A DNA stretch of 27,275 nt, from assembly GCF_958445495.1 (NCBI RefSeq), contig NZ_CAUCSQ010000056.1, forward strand, positions 1 to 27,275, read 5' to 3'. Shown in pieces: positions 25,022 to 27,275 of the stretch. Below the pieces are notes generated by a model. That model was not told where the DNA came from, made no database searches, and saw only the letters and a list, made by a program, of their open reading frames with translations. This DNA is from an uncultured Bacteroides sp. (GTDB lineage Bacteria; Bacteroidota; Bacteroidia; Bacteroidales; Bacteroidaceae). Numbering within the stretch: the first letter of the stretch is position 1; each line of letters starts with the position of its first letter. The position numbers and the translations under genes were made by a program.

Positions 25022-26327
25022 TCTCGTTGTCGGTCTCTTTATTGAATATTAGGGCATTTTCTTCTTCACTGATTCGCCGGTCAATGTGTGGAGCGGCAAA
25101 ACAAAGGGCAAAACCTATGTATATCGGTAATTGGTTGGGATATTGCATGATGTCGTTGACATAAGTGGCAATGAAAAAACCGGCATCCATGCATAGCCAT
25201 GCCGCTATCAGTCCCCGTAAGTTCTTGTTGCGTACCTTGAACATCAGTATCCATGAACACCATGCGAAAAGGACACCGTGTATGGAAAGGTAGAGTATCA
25301 GTCCGATGATGCCGGTTTCTACCCATACGCTGATAAGCCATGAATCGGGCGGATATGGCATTTGTTCTTTAGACTCGAAATTTCCGGCTTTAGACAAGCC
25401 GATACCGTATCCGAACGGCTTTTTAACCATCAGTTCCTTCATCCGTTGCCGGTTCTCCACACGTACGAGGTAAGATGCATCTTCCGAAGGATGGAAAGAA
25501 GAACGCATTTTATAAATATACTGGTTGCCGTTTCCGATATGGGTGAAATAGAAAAAGCAGAAAATGGAGATAGATACGAAAACACCCCCTAACAGAGCTT
25601 TCCAGTTTTTCGCAATGATGGTTATCATCAGTATTCCTCCCATGAGGACTCCCATTGCGGCACGGGTTCCGGAAATCCCCATTCCGTAAAGTCCGCAGAA
25701 TGCGACCAGAAGGAAATAGAAGCGCATCCATTTTTTCTCTGTAAAAAAGGCGGAAATGGCAAAGATGACAGCAGACATGGCGGCATGGACTCCGTAGTTC
25801 GCCGCGTCGGAGAAACAGGAAAAATACCGGATACCCGACCAGATGACATGGGTACGCCATCCGCCTAACGCATATAAAAAGTAAAGGTCCTTGGAACTGA
25901 ATCCGTGGTTTTTCTGCCAATACCCTTTCAATGTGAAAACCAGTACGAATACCGACCAGATAATCAACAGTAACTCAATGTCTTTTTTGCTGCGGATGAC
26001 CAGAGGAATGATAAAGGCGCATATTAAAGGGATAAGCGCGTAAGGAGTAATATTGATATTCCATGCCGCCATTACGTTGTTGGGATTCAATATTTCCAGC
26101 AGATAGAAAGACAGCCAGATTACAAACATATAAGTCATTATGTTTTTTCCGCGCCGCCAGTCCGTCTGTTCGTCATTGTTCAGTTGTGTCAGGCAGATAA
26201 CGGTAAATAACAAGATAATCATCATCGAGAAGAGACCGGTCTTGATATTTATAAACATACCTGCTGCAACCAGTAAGAATTGCGCTGCGAGAAGTATATG
26301 AAACGTTATTATCCTATTCGTCGTCAT
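25002..26327 (-). CDS. Wzy/O-antigen-ligase-like membrane protein, probable polysaccharide polymerase
   Basis: A 441-residue polytopic membrane protein with about ten hydrophobic segments. Features of the Wzy_C/O-antigen-ligase superfamily are SGTRAAMGVLMGG in the middle and a large periplasmic loop. The loop ends in GYGIGLSKAGNF, PPDSW and the conserved WVETGIIGLILYL segment. Members either polymerise repeat units (Wzy) or ligate glycans to lipid or protein (WaaL, PglL). The usual His of the 'HN' pair before the E-x-G segment is replaced here by Asp in PPDSW. Co-location with Wzx and Wzz genes favours a polymerase. It overlaps the Wzz-like gene by 14 nt and the downstream GT2 gene by 20 nt. 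The C-terminal tail is charged. Confidence 0.85.
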   Translation of the reverse strand: MTTNRIITFHILLAAQFLLVAAGMFINIKTGLFSMMIILLFTVICLTQLNNDEQTDWRRGKNIMTYMFVIWLSFYLLEILNPNNVMAAWNINITPYALIPLICAFIIPLVIRSKKDIELLLIIWSVFVLVFTLKGYWQKNHGFSSKDLYFLYALGGWRTHVIWSGIRYFSCFSDAANYGVHAAMSAVIFAISAFFTEKKWMRFYFLLVAFCGLYGMGISGTRAAMGVLMGGILMITIIAKNWKALLGGVFVSISIFCFFYFTHIGNGNQYIYKMRSSFHPSEDASYLVRVENRQRMKELMVKKPFGYGIGLSKAGNFESKEQMPYPPDSWLISVWVETGIIGLILYLSIHGVLFAWCSWILMFKVRNKNLRGLIAAWLCMDAGFFIATYVNDIMQYPNQLPIYIGFALCFAAPHIDRRISEEENALIFNKETDNENDKQYS

Positions 26328-27234
26328 CCTCGTCTTCTGATTCTTTTGCTTTTCTTGTGAGGTTGAATATGATTTTCTCTGTTAATGATAATTGGCTGAA
26401 ACGGTATTCCAGTCTGCGTAACATCGTATATGGCGGTAACTGTCCGGTAAAATCTTCCGCAGCTTCACGGCTGGCGTTGGTCAGGCAAATGCGGAAAGGA
26501 ATTTCAGATTTGCCCAACTGTAACATGAGCTGTTCGCAGAGCTGCTTGTCGGTACTTTTCCAGCCGCGGTCTGCAGGAGCTACCAATATGTTGGCATTGG
26601 CATCGTGCAGCAATGCGGTTGGAATGTTACTCTCGGACAATGGCGGATAAGCCACTATCAGAATGTCCTCCCCCTGCAAGGCGTAAAAGTCCGTAATGCT
26701 TCTTGCAAGCAGGTATTGGGTGGAATCCGTGTTGAAATCTTCTCCATAGATGATAAACCGGGTGTTCAGCATACGGCTCTGCATATACCCGCAGATTAGG
26801 TTCCCTATTACGTCTTCCCCGGAATCCCTGCCGGTGCTGAGCAGATTGATAATGAACACTCCGGGAGACTTCCTCTTGTCCAGGAAACGGAGCAGGGAAT
26901 TGGTTAATTCCTTTACGGAAAGCTGCACATAGGTTTTTGTCAATCCTCCGTACCGGGAAGTCGAAAGGCTGGGGATAGCTCCTATCGTTCTGTACCCTGT
27001 GACCCGCTTGGTACGGGCGGCGTCGCGCAACGTCCTGTCCAGTATCTCTATCAGCACCAGCAAAGCGATGATTATCAGGAAACTGCCGATGCAGACTGCA
27101 ATGATGATTTGCTTCCGGTTAGTCGAGTTGGAGGCAATCGGATAAGTAGGCTCATTGAGAACCTTCAAGGTAGCGGAGGTCATTTCCAGATTCTTTGATC
27201 TTATCCGAAATTTCGGATAACAACGTTTATCCAA
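26314..27234 (-). CDS. Wzz/GumC-type chain-length protein, C-terminal part with degenerate tyrosine-kinase-like domain (5' end broken)
   Basis: Only the C-terminal part is readable. It comprises the end of the periplasmic region with LKVLNEPTYPIASNSTNRK (about 23-41), the second membrane helix (about 42-64), and a cytosolic P-loop-like domain (about 70-290) related to BY-kinases. The Walker A place reads LLSTGRDSGE (131-140) instead of a GxGKS/T loop, and the Walker B-like place reads DILIVAYPPL (190-199). The tail is very acidic (ESEDEDDDE). The first membrane helix and most of the periplasmic domain are missing. All three minus-strand frames have stop codons between 27201 and 27246, so no start upstream can feed this frame. 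The nominal TTG start at 27234 is unlikely; ATG 27183 is the first Met. Loss of frame by indels near the window edge, or a true truncation, is likely. Confidence 0.75.
   Translation of the reverse strand: MDKRCYPKFRIRSKNLEMTSATLKVLNEPTYPIASNSTNRKQIIIAVCIGSFLIIIALLVLIEILDRTLRDAARTKRVTGYRTIGAIPSLSTSRYGGLTKTYVQLSVKELTNSLLRFLDKRKSPGVFIINLLSTGRDSGEDVIGNLICGYMQSRMLNTRFIIYGEDFNTDSTQYLLARSITDFYALQGEDILIVAYPPLSESNIPTALLHDANANILVAPADRGWKSTDKQLCEQLMLQLGKSEIPFRICLTNASREAAEDFTGQLPPYTMLRRLEYRFSQLSLTEKIIFNLTRKAKESEDEDDDE
27201..27220. repeat. Perfect 20-bp palindrome at the break of the Wzz-like gene
   Basis: TTATCCGAAATTTCGGATAA reads identically on both strands. A further GGATAA half-site lies 6 nt away on the minus strand (27232-27227), so three GGATAA/TTATCC units fall within 32 bp. 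It could be a binding or recombination site, but it can also be explained as coding sequence for Ser-Glu-Ile-Ser-Asp-Lys in another frame. Confidence 0.6.
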
Positions 27235-27275
27235 ACCAAAATATTATCCCAACTTGACTTTTTACTATATTGAAT

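Noticed and set aside
25510..25920. 136-codon minus-strand open frame
   Set aside because: It is a different-frame shadow of the polymerase-like gene, whose membrane pattern is clear.
27201..27275. End of an insertion sequence interrupting the Wzz-like gene
   Set aside because: No terminal inverted repeat, transposase or target duplication is visible in 75 bp, and stitching frames gives a protein-like continuation. An insertion remains possible but unsupported.
1..27275. CRISPR array, defence system or prophage
   Set aside because: No regularly spaced repeats, Cas, toxin-antitoxin, restriction or phage structural proteins were recognised in any frame.

Overview
The window looks like Bacteroides or a close Bacteroidales relative. 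The signs are promoter -7 elements of the TAnnTTTG type just upstream of several genes, a TonB-dependent receptor with an N-terminal carboxypeptidase-regulatory-like domain, lipoproteins of Bacteroidetes type, a soluble hybrid two-component kinase, and a long low-GC exopolysaccharide operon. I cannot fix the species from the sequence alone. Both ends cut through features: the left edge falls just past the anticodon stem of a tRNA-Lys, and the right edge falls inside a chain-length-determinant gene. The window may therefore be a whole contig.

Layout. 1-46 is a partial tRNA-Lys(UUU) on the minus strand, with a good promoter that overlaps the divergent leader of ettA (169-1857), an ABC-F translation factor followed by a clear terminator. 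2076-6767 is a plus-strand pair: a TonB-dependent outer-membrane receptor and a surface-type lipoprotein with a choice-of-anchor-J-like domain. The pair ends in a large inverted repeat (6796-6872). From there every gene is on the minus strand. A membrane-anchored EEP-family phosphodiesterase (6937-8037) lies downstream of an 895-residue multi-PAS hybrid histidine kinase (8084-10771).

10864-27234 is a polysaccharide locus transcribed right to left. In transcription order it holds a 5'-truncated Wzz/GumC-type protein with a degenerate tyrosine-kinase-like domain, a Wzy/O-antigen-ligase-like membrane protein, two GT2 enzymes, a GT4, an internal promoter, a divergent GT-B-like protein, a GT2, a Wzx-type flippase, a GT-D (SP_1767/DUF1792) enzyme, two GT4-type enzymes, a GT2, a lipoprotein with polysaccharide-deacetylase-like motifs, and a membrane GT2. 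This is the gene content of a Wzx/Wzy-dependent exopolysaccharide or capsule. About ten transferases would build an undecaprenyl-linked repeat unit, Wzx would flip it, Wzy would polymerise it and Wzz would set chain length. The initiating phosphoglycosyltransferase and the outer-membrane exporter are not in the window and may lie beyond the right edge.

No CRISPR array, complete insertion sequence, prophage or rRNA was seen. The points most worth a second look are the broken reading frame at the right edge, the catalytically degenerate kinase-like domain of the Wzz protein, the deacetylase-like lipoprotein, and the TonB receptor paired with a non-SusD lipoprotein.
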